64,000 nt of DNA from Sphingoaurantiacus capsulatus (GCF_042648405.1 NZ_JBHRXV010000004.1:62001-126000); one strand, 5' to 3'; shown: positions 49,368-58,743, numbered from the stretch's first letter. The notes: generated by a model not told the origin, from the sequence alone. Numbers and translations: made by a program.

Positions 49368-50432
49368 ATGCCTTGGCAGAATAACAATGGCGGCAATGGC
49401 GGCCCTTGGGGAAGCGGCGACGGCAACGGGCCGCGCAATCCGTGGGGCAATGGCCCGCAGCGACCCGGCGGCCCTTCGGGCGGTGGCGGCGGCGGCAAGG
49501 GCGGCCCCGATTTCGACGAGTTCATCCGCCGCAGCCAGGAACGGCTGCGCGGCTTGCCCGGTGGCGGCGGCGGCAAGGCGCCGTGGCTCTACATCCTGCT
49601 CGCCGTCCTCGGTGTCTGGGTGGTTTTCACCTCCTTCTACCGCGTCGACGCGCAGGAGCGCGGCGTGGTGATGCGCTTCGGCAAATATGTCGAGACCACA
49701 GGCCCCGGCATGCACTTCAAGCTGCCCGCGCCGATCGACACGGTGGTGAAGCCCAAGGTCGAGCAGGTCAGCACCATCGACATCGGGTCGGCCGACGCTT
49801 CGTCGGAAAATCTGATGCTCACCGGCGACCAGAACATCATCGATATCGCCTACACGGTGCGCTGGAAGATCAAGGACCCGGAACAGTTCCTGTTCCAGTT
49901 CGCCGAGCCCGAAGAGACGATCCGCGAGGTCGCCGAATCGGCGATGCGCGCCGAAATCTCCGCCGCGACGCTCAACGCCGCCATCGGCCCGCAGCGCGCG
50001 CAGATCGCCGAACAGGTGCGCGTCCGCAGCCAGGAGCTGCTCGACAGCTACCGTGCCGGCGTCGACGTGCTCGGTGTCGACATCAAGCAGGCCGATCCGC
50101 CCGCCGCTGTCGATGCCGCGTTCAAGGACGTGTCGGCGGCGCAGCAGAACGCGCAGGGCTATCTCAACCAGGCGCGAGCCTATTCGCAGCAGCTCATCGC
50201 GCAGGCGCAGGGCGAGGCGGCGGCGTTCGACGCGGTCTACGCGCAGTACCGGCTGGCCCCCGAGGTGACGCGCAAGCGCATGTACCTCGAGACGATGGAG
50301 AACGTGCTGGCGAAGGTTGACAAGACCGTCATCGAGGCGAACGGCGTCACGCCGTACCTGCCGCTTCCCGAAGTTCAGCGTCGCGCACGGGCTGCCACCA
50401 CAGCCGCCGCCGACGCCAACAGCAATCAGTGA
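49368..50432 (+). CDS. hflK: HflK, membrane regulator of the FtsH protease
   Basis: 354 residues. Asn/Gly-rich start (MPWQNNNGGNGGPWGSG), one membrane segment (LYILLAVLGVWVVFTSFY), and an SPFH/prohibitin domain (RVDAQERGVVMRFGKYVETTGPGMHFKLPAPID). The C-terminal helical region is rich in Ala and Gln. Forms a large cage with HflC around FtsH. HflC follows after 10 bp. Confidence 0.95.
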   Translation: MPWQNNNGGNGGPWGSGDGNGPRNPWGNGPQRPGGPSGGGGGGKGGPDFDEFIRRSQERLRGLPGGGGGKAPWLYILLAVLGVWVVFTSFYRVDAQERGVVMRFGKYVETTGPGMHFKLPAPIDTVVKPKVEQVSTIDIGSADASSENLMLTGDQNIIDIAYTVRWKIKDPEQFLFQFAEPEETIREVAESAMRAEISAATLNAAIGPQRAQIAEQVRVRSQELLDSYRAGVDVLGVDIKQADPPAAVDAAFKDVSAAQQNAQGYLNQARAYSQQLIAQAQGEAAAFDAVYAQYRLAPEVTRKRMYLETMENVLAKVDKTVIEANGVTPYLPLPEVQRRARAATTAAADANSNQ

Positions 50433-50442
50433 GCCGCAGTCG

Positions 50443-51279
50443 ATGACCCGTAACCCTCTCGTCTGGCTCGCCGGCGGCTTCCTGCTGCTGTTTCTCGCGA
50501 GCACCACCTTCTTCCGCGTGCCTGAAACCAGCCAGGCGATTGTCGTCCGGCTCGGCAAGCCCAACCGCATCGTCAACAGCTATGATGTGCGCGAGCCGTT
50601 CGGCCAGACCGGCGCCGGCCTCGTCGCGAAGATCCCGTTCATCGAGAGCGTGATCTTCATCGACAAGCGCGTCATGGACCTCGACATGCAGCAGCAGACC
50701 GTGCTGTCGACCGACCAGCTTCGCCTCGTCGTCGATGCCTTCGCACGCTTCCGCATCGTCGATCCGCTGCGCATGTACCAGACGGTGCGCACCGAGCAGG
50801 GCGTCGCCGATCAGCTGTCGCGCATCCTCGGCTCGCGGCTGAGGAACGAGCTCGGCCGGCAGCCGTTCGCCGCGATGCTGTCGCCCGAGCGCGGCCAGTT
50901 GATGGACACCATCCAGAGCCGGGTGAACGCCGAGGCCAGCCGCTACGGCGCCGAGATCGTCGACGTGCGTATCAAGCGCGCCGACCTGCCGACCGGCGAT
51001 CCGCTCGAATCCGCCTTCGCCCGCATGCGCACCGCGCGTGAACAGGAAGCGCGCAACTTCCGCGCGCAGGGCGCCAAGCAGGCGCAGATCATGCGCGCCA
51101 ACGCCGATGCCGAAGCCGCACGCATCTACGCCAACTCGTTCGGCAAGGACGCGGAGTTCTACGCCTTCTACCGGGCGATGCAGTCGTATCAGCGCACCTT
51201 CAACGACGGGAACGCCAACGTCGTCCTGTCGGCGGACAACGAGTTCCTTCGCGAGTTCAAGGGGCGGCGCGACCGGTAG
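50443..51279 (+). CDS. hflC: HflC, membrane regulator of the FtsH protease
   Basis: 278 residues from ATG 50443. One N-terminal membrane segment (LVWLAGGFLLLFLASTTFF), SPFH domain with VPETSQAIVVRLGKPNRIV, and the coiled region ARMRTAREQEARNFRAQGAKQAQ with FYAFYRAMQSYQRTF near the end. Partner of HflK. Followed by the DUF2065 gene as in E. coli hflKC-yjeT. Confidence 0.95.
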   Translation: MTRNPLVWLAGGFLLLFLASTTFFRVPETSQAIVVRLGKPNRIVNSYDVREPFGQTGAGLVAKIPFIESVIFIDKRVMDLDMQQQTVLSTDQLRLVVDAFARFRIVDPLRMYQTVRTEQGVADQLSRILGSRLRNELGRQPFAAMLSPERGQLMDTIQSRVNAEASRYGAEIVDVRIKRADLPTGDPLESAFARMRTAREQEARNFRAQGAKQAQIMRANADAEAARIYANSFGKDAEFYAFYRAMQSYQRTFNDGNANVVLSADNEFLREFKGRRDR

Positions 51280-51291
51280 GGCAAATCCGCC

Positions 51292-51483
51292 ATGCTGGAG
51301 CTGACCGCCGCACTCGGCCTCGCGCTGGTGCTGGAGGGCGCGGCCTATGCGTTGTTCCCGCGGCAGATGAAACGACTTGTCGCGCTGCTGGTTACGCAAC
51401 GGGAAGCCTTCGTCCGTTTCGTAGGTCTGGGGGCTGCGCTATTTGGTCTCATTCTCGTCATTCTCGCGAAGGGAATGCCTTGA
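51292..51483 (+). CDS. DUF2065 small membrane protein (YjeT-like)
   Basis: 63 residues with two hydrophobic segments (LTAALGLALVLEGAAYALF and FVGLGAALFGLILVILA). Matches DUF2065 in size and in the EGxxYALFP motif. Its place 12 bp behind hflC is conserved with E. coli yjeT. Function unknown. Confidence 0.85.
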   Translation: MLELTAALGLALVLEGAAYALFPRQMKRLVALLVTQREAFVRFVGLGAALFGLILVILAKGMP

Positions 51484-51509
51484 TCGCGACGTATTGCCAT
51501 CGACATAGT

Positions 51510-51528
51510 CCGTGTCGAACCGACACGG
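51510..51528. promoter_or_regulatory. 8-bp inverted repeat before the protease gene
   Basis: CCGTGTCG and CGACACGG flank AAC, 25 bp before the GTG start and 7 bp before the GGGGAG ribosome-binding site. Candidate operator or 5'-UTR hairpin controlling the envelope-stress protease. Confidence 0.5.
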
Positions 51529-51553
51529 CTTCCTCTTGGGGAGATTTCTGAAC

Positions 51554-53143
51554 GTGCGTATCGCCCTTGCCCTTACCGGAACCGCGCTCGCCGTTGGCAG
51601 CGCCGCGACGCTGGCGCTTCAGTCGCCTGCCGGCGCGCAGGCCGTCGCCCAAGCGCCGCAGAATGCGCCCGCCACCGTCCCCTCGGTCGGCCCCGGCGGC
51701 GCCCCGCGCAGCTTCGCCGACCTGACCGCCCGGTTGCAGCCGGCGGTGGTGAACATCTCGACGACGCAGCAGATCGAGGTCGGCCGCCGCCTGCCGCGCT
51801 TCACGCCGGGCACCCCGCTCGACGAGCTGTTCCGCCGTTTCCAGGACCAGCAAGGTGGTGGCGCCACCGGCGAAGGCGGCGAGCCCGTCACCCGCGAGGC
51901 CAGCTCGCTCGGCTCGGGCTTCTTCATCTCGCCCGACGGCTATCTCGTCACCAACAACCACGTCATCACCGGCCGCTCGGGCGAGGCGGTGGTCGACAAG
52001 ATCACCGTGACGCTGTCCGACCGCCGCGAGTTCGAGGCCAAGGTCATCGGCCGCGATCCACTGTCGGACATGGCGCTGCTGAAGATCAACGCGACCGGCC
52101 TGCCCTATGTGAACTTCGGTGACTCGGCGAATGTCCGGGTCGGCGACTGGGTGGTGGCGATCGGCAACCCGTTCGGCCTCGGCGGCACCGTCACCGCCGG
52201 CATCGTCTCGGCGCTCCACCGCAACATCGGCGCGAGCCAGTACGAGCGCTACATTCAGACCGACGCCTCGATCAACCAGGGCAATTCCGGCGGCCCGCTG
52301 TTCGATCTCGACGGCAATGTCGTCGGCATCAACACCGCGATCTTCTCGCCCACGGGCGGCAACGTCGGCTTGGGCTTCTCGATCCCGGCGGAGCTTGCCC
52401 GTCCGGTCATCGAGCAGCTGCGCGCGACGGGCCGCGTCCGCCGCGGCTACCTCGGCGTCAACATCCAGCCGCTCAGCACCGACATCGCCGCCGGCCTCGG
52501 CCTGCCGAAGGACCGCGGCGAGATCGTCGCCAGCGTCGAGCCGACCGGCCCGGCGTCGCGCGCCGGCATCCGCCAGGGCGACGTCATCGTGAAGGTCAAC
52601 AACCAGGAAGTGACCGTCGACAACACACTGTCCTACATCGTCGCCAACACTCCGATCGGCCGCAGCGTGCCGATCGAGCTGATCCGCGACGGCCAGCGCC
52701 GCACGATCAACGTCACCACCGCCGAGCGGCCGACCGAGACCGCGCTCAACGCGCAGACCGCCGAGGAGCCCGACGAGCCCACCGCAACGCCGCCGGCCGG
52801 CGAAGCCTCGGCGCGCCAGAGCCTCGGCATCACGCTCTCGGCGCTGACCCCGGAGGTTCGGCGCCAGCTGCGCGTCGCCGAGGATGCGCGCGGCGTGGTG
52901 ATCGCCAGCCTCAACCCGAACAGCGACGCGGCGCGTCAGGGGCTGCAGCGCGGCGACCTGATCGTCAGCATCAACCAGCGCCCGACCACCACGGTCGCCG
53001 CCGCCGCCGCCGCGGTCGACGCGGCCCGGCGCGCCGGTCGCGACACGGTGCTGCTGCTGTTCCAGCGCGGCACCGGCCCGGCGCGCTTCATCGGCATCAA
53101 GCTGATGGCGCCGACGCCGCCCGCGACGACGCCCCGCCGCTAG
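51554..53143 (+). CDS. degP: Do-family periplasmic serine endoprotease (DegP/MucD type)
   Basis: 529 residues from GTG 51554, with GGGGAG ten bases upstream; a GTG at 51512 is less likely as it lies in the inverted repeat. Signal peptide with ALALTGTALAVGSAATLAL. Catalytic triad His136 (TNNHVITG), Asp172 (DPLSDMALL) and Ser245 (GNSGGPLF), then two PDZ domains, the first around RRGYLGVNIQPLS. Degrades misfolded periplasmic proteins. Location behind hflK-hflC-DUF2065 is conserved; expression is usually stress-induced. Confidence 0.93.
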   Translation: MRIALALTGTALAVGSAATLALQSPAGAQAVAQAPQNAPATVPSVGPGGAPRSFADLTARLQPAVVNISTTQQIEVGRRLPRFTPGTPLDELFRRFQDQQGGGATGEGGEPVTREASSLGSGFFISPDGYLVTNNHVITGRSGEAVVDKITVTLSDRREFEAKVIGRDPLSDMALLKINATGLPYVNFGDSANVRVGDWVVAIGNPFGLGGTVTAGIVSALHRNIGASQYERYIQTDASINQGNSGGPLFDLDGNVVGINTAIFSPTGGNVGLGFSIPAELARPVIEQLRATGRVRRGYLGVNIQPLSTDIAAGLGLPKDRGEIVASVEPTGPASRAGIRQGDVIVKVNNQEVTVDNTLSYIVANTPIGRSVPIELIRDGQRRTINVTTAERPTETALNAQTAEEPDEPTATPPAGEASARQSLGITLSALTPEVRRQLRVAEDARGVVIASLNPNSDAARQGLQRGDLIVSINQRPTTTVAAAAAAVDAARRAGRDTVLLLFQRGTGPARFIGIKLMAPTPPATTPRR

Positions 53144-53170
53144 CCGCGCCGGTTCGACGAAAAGGGAGAA

Positions 53171-53197
53171 GCCCCGACCTTGCGGCCGGGGCTTTTT
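53171..53197 (+). terminator. Intrinsic terminator after degP
   Basis: GCCCCG pairs with CGGGGC around ACCTTGCGGC and is followed by TTTTT, 28 bp past the stop. Confidence 0.85.
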
Positions 53198-53235
53198 CTT
53201 TGTCCAATCGCCGCGACCAGTAAACGGAGGCGGGC

Positions 53236-54738
53236 ATGGCGGAGATTTTCATCGGCAAGGGCGAGAGCGGGCCGCAGGCCTTGGTGCTGCGCCGCGCCAA
53301 CCGCCACGGGCTGATCGCCGGCGCCACCGGCACCGGCAAGACCGTCACCCTTCAGTCGATCGCCGAAGGCTTCAGCCGCGAAGGCGTGCCCGTCTTCGTC
53401 GCCGACGTGAAGGGCGACCTCGCCGGTCTCGCCATGCCCGGCTCCCCCACCTCGCCGATGCACGACAAGCTCACCGCGCGCGCCGCCGAGGTCGGGCTCG
53501 AGAGCTACGCCTATGCCGACAACCCGGTGGTGTTCTGGGACCTGTTCGGCCAGTCGGGCCATCCGGTGCGCACCACTGTCAGCGAGATGGGGCCGCTGCT
53601 GCTCGCGCGGCTGATGAATTTGAACGACGTGCAGGAAGGCGTGCTCGCCATCGCCTTCCGCTTTGCCGACGAGCAGGGCCTCGTGCTGCTCGACCTGAAG
53701 GATCTGCAGGCGATGCTGGCGCATGTCGCCGAAAACGCTGACGCGCTCACCGCCAAATATGGCAATGTCTCGAAGGCCAGCGTCGGCGCGATCCAGCGCC
53801 AGCTCCTCCAGCTCGAATCGCAGGGCGGCGCCAGCTTCTTCGGCGAGCCGGCGCTCGACATCGCCGACTTCATCGCCACCGACGATGCGGGGCGCGGCCT
53901 CATCAACATCCTCGCCGCCGACAAGCTGATGGCGAGCCCGCGCCTCTACGCGACCTTCCTGCTCTGGCTGCTGTCCGAACTGTTCGAAACGCTTCCCGAG
54001 ATCGGCGACCCCGACAAACCCAAGCTCGTCTTCTTCTTCGACGAGGCGCATCTGCTGTTCACCGAGGCGCCGCCCGCCCTCCTCGACAAGATCGAGCAGG
54101 TCGTTCGCCTCATCCGCTCGAAGGGCGTCGGCGTCTATTTCATCACGCAGAACCCGATCGACATTCCCGAGGATGTCGCCGGCCAGCTCGGCAACCGCGT
54201 CCAGCACGCGCTGCGCGCCTTCACCCCGCGCGAGCAGAAGGCGATCAAGGCGGCGGCGGAAACCTTCCGCGCCAACCCCGGCCTCAATGTCGAAACGGCG
54301 ATCACCGAGCTGAAGGTCGGCGAGGCTTTGGTGTCGGTGCTCGGCGAGGACGGCGCACCGACCCCGGTCGACCGCACCCTCGTCCGCCCGCCCGCCTCGC
54401 GCCTCGGGCCGCTGACTCCGCAGGAGCGCAACGTCATCGTCGCCACCTCGCCCATCGCCGGCAAGTACGAGCCGGCGATCGACCGCGAATCCGCCTATGA
54501 AATCCTCACTGCCCGCGCCGCGCAGGCGGCGAGCGACGAAGCGCAGGCGAAGACCGCCGCCGCCAAGGCGAAAGCCGCCAAGGCCGCCCGTCCGGAGCAG
54601 TCGCTGACCGAAAAGATGGTGCAGTCCGCCGCGCGCTCGGCCGCCTCGTCGGTCGGCCGGCAGATCGCGAACGAGATCGGCCGCACACTGGTGCGCGGCC
54701 TGCTCGGCGGCTTGTTCAAGAGCAGCGGGCGCCGTTAA
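53236..54738 (+). CDS. HerA-like ATPase, DUF853 (YjgR) family
   Basis: 500 residues. Walker A GATGTGKTVTL near residue 33, VFVADVKGDLAGLAMPG, and Walker B LVFFFDEAHLLF near 260, followed by GVGVYFITQNPIDIPEDVAGQLGNRVQHALRAFTP, the arginine-finger region. The C-terminus is Ala/Lys-rich and low in complexity. A hexameric DNA-translocase fold is expected, but the cellular role of this family is unknown. Stands alone between a terminator and the convergent lspA operon. Confidence 0.85.
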   Translation: MAEIFIGKGESGPQALVLRRANRHGLIAGATGTGKTVTLQSIAEGFSREGVPVFVADVKGDLAGLAMPGSPTSPMHDKLTARAAEVGLESYAYADNPVVFWDLFGQSGHPVRTTVSEMGPLLLARLMNLNDVQEGVLAIAFRFADEQGLVLLDLKDLQAMLAHVAENADALTAKYGNVSKASVGAIQRQLLQLESQGGASFFGEPALDIADFIATDDAGRGLINILAADKLMASPRLYATFLLWLLSELFETLPEIGDPDKPKLVFFFDEAHLLFTEAPPALLDKIEQVVRLIRSKGVGVYFITQNPIDIPEDVAGQLGNRVQHALRAFTPREQKAIKAAAETFRANPGLNVETAITELKVGEALVSVLGEDGAPTPVDRTLVRPPASRLGPLTPQERNVIVATSPIAGKYEPAIDRESAYEILTARAAQAASDEAQAKTAAAKAKAAKAARPEQSLTEKMVQSAARSAASSVGRQIANEIGRTLVRGLLGGLFKSSGRR

Positions 54739-54755
54739 GGCGACGCCCGGCGGCT

Positions 54756-55175
54756 TTAGCCGCCGATGCGGACCTGCGCTGCGCCTTCGCCACCGGCGGG
54801 GGCGGCGAGGATGTCGCGGGTGAAGGCACCCTTGTTGACGACATTGGTGTCGGTGTCGCCAACCGTCGAGCGCGCCGTCGGGTCGGCGCCGGTCGCGCCG
54901 GTGCGGTCGAGGAGGTTCTTCTCCGACGGCGACGGCGCGGGCGCGCGCTCGCCGGTGCCGAACAGCGCTTCCAGCGCCTGCGACTGGCTGTCGGCGGCGA
55001 GCGGGCGCGGCGCGCCCGGCTTCGGCGGCGTCAGATTGTAATCCGGCGGCACGACGAGCGGCGCCTGGCGCGCGATGGCGAATTCATCGGGGGCATTGCG
55101 GTTGAACACGCCGCTGCTGCCGCAGGCGCTCAACGCCAGCGCCATGACCGCCGCTCCCAGAAGCTGAACCTTCAT
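54756..55175 (-). CDS. DUF3035 lipoprotein
   Basis: 139 residues. Lipobox LALSACGSS places the lipid-bearing Cys at residue 18. The mature part, NAPDEFAIARQAPLVVPPDYNLTPPKPG, is the DUF3035 signature, followed by a low-complexity Ala/Pro region. Its ATG overlaps the lspA stop (TGATG), so the lipoprotein and the peptidase that processes lipoproteins are co-translated, as in other sphingomonads. Function unknown. Confidence 0.8.
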   Translation of the reverse strand: MKVQLLGAAVMALALSACGSSGVFNRNAPDEFAIARQAPLVVPPDYNLTPPKPGAPRPLAADSQSQALEALFGTGERAPAPSPSEKNLLDRTGATGADPTARSTVGDTDTNVVNKGAFTRDILAAPAGGEGAAQVRIGG

Positions 55176-55732
55176 CACTTGCTCTCCGCTTGTCCCGGCT
55201 TGTCGCTGCGCAACAGGGCGCGCAGCAGCAGGAGGATCACCCCTACCGTAATCGCCGCGTCGGCGACATTGAATACGTAAAAATGCCACTCCCCCCAGAA
55301 GAAGTGGAGGAAGTCGACCACATAGCCGAAGCGGATGCGGTCGATGATGTTGCCGATGGCGCCGCCGAGCACGAGGCCGAGCGCGATCACGTCGACCCGG
55401 CTGCGCTCGCGCCACAGCCACACCGCGACGCCGACCGAGATCGCGGCGGTGAGCACGACCAGCGCCCAGCGCCCGAAGTCGCCGTCGGCGGTCAGCATGC
55501 CCATCGATACGCCGCGGTTCTCCACCCAGGTCAGGTTGAAGAAGGGCAGCACGTCGATCGAGCGGCCGTACAACTCGACCTCCTCGATGATCCAGTATTT
55601 GACGATCTGGTCGACGACGAAGATCAGCAGCGCGAGGCCATAGCCGAAGGCGCGCAACGACGCCGACACCTCGCCCGCCCCCCGGCGCAGCACGCTGCGG
55701 CTGTCCGCCGACCCGTCGATCTCCACGCTCAC
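55175..55732 (-). CDS. lspA: Lipoprotein signal peptidase (signal peptidase II)
   Basis: 185 residues from GTG 55732, preceded by AAGGA at five bases; a second GTG two codons later is possible. Aspartic membrane protease that cleaves lipoprotein signal peptides. The catalytic pair is in GAIGNIIDRIRFGYVVDFLHF and FNVADAAITVG, and NRGVSMGM is the third conserved motif. Four membrane segments. Order ribF-(GNAT)-ileS-lspA is the common one. Confidence 0.93.
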   Translation of the reverse strand: MSVEIDGSADSRSVLRRGAGEVSASLRAFGYGLALLIFVVDQIVKYWIIEEVELYGRSIDVLPFFNLTWVENRGVSMGMLTADGDFGRWALVVLTAAISVGVAVWLWRERSRVDVIALGLVLGGAIGNIIDRIRFGYVVDFLHFFWGEWHFYVFNVADAAITVGVILLLLRALLRSDKPGQAESK

Positions 55733-55761
55733 GCCAATCCTTCCCCAACAATCCCTAGATC

Positions 55762-55830
55762 CGTCATCCCGGCGAAGGCCGGGATCCAGACCGCCGTCCG
55801 AATGGATCCCGGCCTTCGCCGGGATGACGG
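55762..55830. repeat. Repeat of the gtcatcccggcgaaggccggg type
   Basis: Two inverted arms, gtcatcccggcgaaggccgg and its complement ending in gggatgac, flank a short spacer. It lies inside the ileS-lspA intergenic gap of an operon. A second copy is at 61571-61673. Confidence 0.85.
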
Positions 55831-55845
55831 ACGGTTTGGTTATCC

Positions 55846-58743
55846 TTACCCGACCACCTCGTCGCAGCGGTCGCACAGCTCGCCCTCGGCCTTCACCTCG
55901 GGGAGGTGACGCCAGCAGCGGCCGCACTTTTCCTTGTCGGTCGCCTCGACCGTGATCGCCTCGCCCGTCTTCACCGACGCGACGATGCAGATTTCGGTGA
56001 ACGCTTCCGCCGACAGCCCGCCGGTGCTCGCCGTGGTCACGTCGGCCTGCAGGCTCGACCCGATCACCTTCTCGCGGCGCAGCGGCTCGATCGCCTCGGT
56101 CACGGCCTGCCGCGCCTCGCGCACGGCCGCCCACTTGGCGCCCAGCGCCTCGTCGCGCCAGCCGGCATCAACCTCGGGCCATTCCAGCAGGTGCACGCTG
56201 CCGCCGTCCGGATAGCGCGTACCCCACACCTCCTCGGCGGTGAACACCAGCACCGGCGCGAGGTAGCGCACCAGCGCCTCGAACAAGGTGTCGAGCACTG
56301 TCCGGTATGCCCGCCGCTTCGGATCGCCCGCCGCGTCGCAGTAGAGGCTGTCCTTGCGGATATCGAAGAAAAAGGCGCTGAGGTCGTTGTTGGCGAAATC
56401 GCTCAACAGGCGAACATAGCTGTTGAAGTCGAAGTCATCGACCGCCTGCCGCAGCTTGCCGTCCATGTCGGCGAGCAGGTGGAGCACATAGCGCTCCAGC
56501 TCGGGCATCTCGGCCGCCGCCACGCGCTCGCTCTCACTGAACCCGTCGAGCGCGCCGAGCAGATAGCGGAACGTGTTGCGGATCTTCCGATAGCCGTCCG
56601 CCGTGCCGGCGAGGATTTCCTTGCCGATGCGGTGGTCCTCGGTGAAGTCGACGGTCAGCGCCCACAGCCGGATGATATCGGCGCCATATTCCGACATCAG
56701 CTTGATCGGGTCGACGGTGTTGCCGAGCGACTTCGACATCTTCTTGCCGGCCTGGTCCATGGTGAAACCATGGGTCAGCACCGCGTCATAGGGCGCCCGG
56801 CCGCGCGTGCCGCAGCTTTCCATCAGCGACGACTGGAACCAGCCGCGATGCTGGTCCGAGCCTTCGAGATACAGGTTCGCCGGCCACTGCAGGTCGGGCC
56901 AGCGCCCGCTCTCCAGCACGAAGGCGTGGGTGCAGCCGCTGTCGAACCACACGTCGAGAATGTCGGCGACGCGCTCATAGTTGGCGACGTCATACTTGTC
57001 GCCAAGCAGCCCCGGCGCCGCCTCGTCCGACCACGCATCGACGCCGCCGGCGCGCACCGCCGCGACAATGCGGGCGTTCACTTCGGGATCGTTCAGATAC
57101 TGGCCGGTCTTGCGGTCGACGAACAAGGTGATCGGCACGCCCCACGCGCGCTGGCGCGAAATCACCCAGTCCGGGCGACCGTCGACCATCGAGCGGATGC
57201 GGTTCTCACCCTTCGCCGGTACCCAGCGCGTCGCCGAAATGGCGGCCAGCGCCTTTTCGCGAAGGGTTCCCCCTCCACCCTGCTGCGCAGGGTCCCCCTC
57301 CCCCCGGGGGGGAGGATACCCGGCCCCATCCTCCCCCTCAGGGGGAGGGGGCCCGCCGAAGGCGGTGGAGGGGGTGGCCTTGTCCATCGGGATGAACCAC
57401 TGCGGCGTGCAGCGGAAGATCACCTTGGCCTTCGACCGCCAAGAATGCGGATAGCTGTGCTTGTAGTCGGCGGACGCCGCCAGCAGGCAGCCGGTCTCGC
57501 GCAAGTCTGAACAGATCGGACCGTCGGGCGCGTTGAGCTTGGGGTTGATCACCGACCCCTGCCCGCCCATCCACGCCCAGTCGGCGCGATATTTGCCGTC
57601 GCCCTCGACCGCAAAAACGGGATCGATGCCGTGCGCCTTGCACAGATCGAAATCATCCTCGCCATGATCCGGCGACATATGGACGAGGCCCGTACCGCTC
57701 TCGGTGGTGACAAACTCACCCGGCAGCAGCGGCCGTGGCTTGGCGAAGAAGCCGCCGAGGTGGTGCATCGGATGGCGAGCGATGGTGCCGGCGAGGTCGA
57801 CGCCTTTGCCGCGCCAAACCACATTCCAGAATTGATTGGCGGCACCCGTCGCCTTAGCGAAACGGTCGCTGAACTGATCGAACAGCGGCTCAGCTACGAG
57901 GAAGTGCCTCCCGAGAACAGGGCTTCGAAGGAAGTCCCCCCCTACGGTCTCCGCCACCACCGAATAATTCACCTCGGGCCCGTACGCGACCGCTTGGTTG
58001 ACCGGGATCGTCCACGGCGTGGTCGTCCAGATCACCGCATAGGCGCCGACCAGCTCGGGGATCGGGCTCTCGACGATCTCGAACCCGAGGTCGATCTGCG
58101 TCGAGACGATGTCCTCATATTCGATCTCGGCTTCGGCGAGCGCGGTCTTCTCGACCGGCGACCACATCACCGGCTTGGCGCCACGATACAGCTGGCCCGA
58201 ATCCGCGAACTTCAGCAGCTCGGCGACGATGGTCGCTTCCGCCTGGAAGTCCATCGTCAGATAGGGATTGTCCCAGTCGCCGTTGATGCCGAGCCGCTTC
58301 AGCTGCTCGCGCTGCGTGTCGACCCAGTTCTGCGCATAGGCGCGGCACTCGGCGCGGAACTCGACCGCGGGCACCTCGTCCTTGTTGAGCTTCTTGGCGC
58401 GGTATTTCTCCTCGACCTTCCACTCGATGGGGAGGCCGTGGCAGTCCCAGCCCGGCACATAGGGCGCGTCCTTGCCGGCGAGGTTCTGCGTCCGGCACAC
58501 CATGTCCTTCAGGATATGGTTGAGCGCATGGCCGATGTGCATGTCGCCGTTGGCGTAGGGCGGGCCGTCGTGGAGAATGAACTTCTCCCGGCCGCGGCGC
58601 GACGCGCGCAGCTGCCTGTACAGGTCGTCCGCCTGCCACTTCGCGAGGATCGCCGGCTCCTTCTGCGGCAGGCCGGCCTTCATCGGGAAGTCGGTCTTCG
58701 GCAGGAATACGGTCGAGCGATAGTCTGTTTTCTGGTCGTCCAT
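55846..58743 (-). CDS. ileS: Isoleucyl-tRNA synthetase, with an in-frame repeat insertion
   Basis: 965 residues from ATG 58743. HIGH motif at 69-72 (GDMHIGHALNH), the editing domain (VIWTTTPWTIPVNQAVAYGP), KMSKS in KKMSKSLGNTVDPI, and a C-terminal zinc module CGRCWRH...CDRC. The chain is normal apart from residues 456-493 (57265-57378): a Gly/Pro-rich stretch between CTPQWFIPMDK and LREKALAA that is a translated REP-like palindrome. Other IleRS pass from MDK to LRE in two or so residues. The frame is kept, so the enzyme is probably functional. Confidence 0.95.
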   Translation of the reverse strand: MDDQKTDYRSTVFLPKTDFPMKAGLPQKEPAILAKWQADDLYRQLRASRRGREKFILHDGPPYANGDMHIGHALNHILKDMVCRTQNLAGKDAPYVPGWDCHGLPIEWKVEEKYRAKKLNKDEVPAVEFRAECRAYAQNWVDTQREQLKRLGINGDWDNPYLTMDFQAEATIVAELLKFADSGQLYRGAKPVMWSPVEKTALAEAEIEYEDIVSTQIDLGFEIVESPIPELVGAYAVIWTTTPWTIPVNQAVAYGPEVNYSVVAETVGGDFLRSPVLGRHFLVAEPLFDQFSDRFAKATGAANQFWNVVWRGKGVDLAGTIARHPMHHLGGFFAKPRPLLPGEFVTTESGTGLVHMSPDHGEDDFDLCKAHGIDPVFAVEGDGKYRADWAWMGGQGSVINPKLNAPDGPICSDLRETGCLLAASADYKHSYPHSWRSKAKVIFRCTPQWFIPMDKATPSTAFGGPPPPEGEDGAGYPPPRGEGDPAQQGGGGTLREKALAAISATRWVPAKGENRIRSMVDGRPDWVISRQRAWGVPITLFVDRKTGQYLNDPEVNARIVAAVRAGGVDAWSDEAAPGLLGDKYDVANYERVADILDVWFDSGCTHAFVLESGRWPDLQWPANLYLEGSDQHRGWFQSSLMESCGTRGRAPYDAVLTHGFTMDQAGKKMSKSLGNTVDPIKLMSEYGADIIRLWALTVDFTEDHRIGKEILAGTADGYRKIRNTFRYLLGALDGFSESERVAAAEMPELERYVLHLLADMDGKLRQAVDDFDFNSYVRLLSDFANNDLSAFFFDIRKDSLYCDAAGDPKRRAYRTVLDTLFEALVRYLAPVLVFTAEEVWGTRYPDGGSVHLLEWPEVDAGWRDEALGAKWAAVREARQAVTEAIEPLRREKVIGSSLQADVTTASTGGLSAEAFTEICIVASVKTGEAITVEATDKEKCGRCWRHLPEVKAEGELCDRCDEVVG
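57265..57378. repeat. REP-like palindrome inserted in frame within ileS
   Basis: 114 bp (38 codons). It carries both units of the tcctcccc/gtggagggg family in opposite order to the intergenic copies: on the + strand cctccaccctgctgcgcagg and ggggggaggata, then tcctccccctcagggggagg and cccgccgaaggcggtggagg. In the ileS frame it reads as ATPSTAFGGPPPPEGEDGAG and so on, with no stop codon. Confidence 0.92.
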
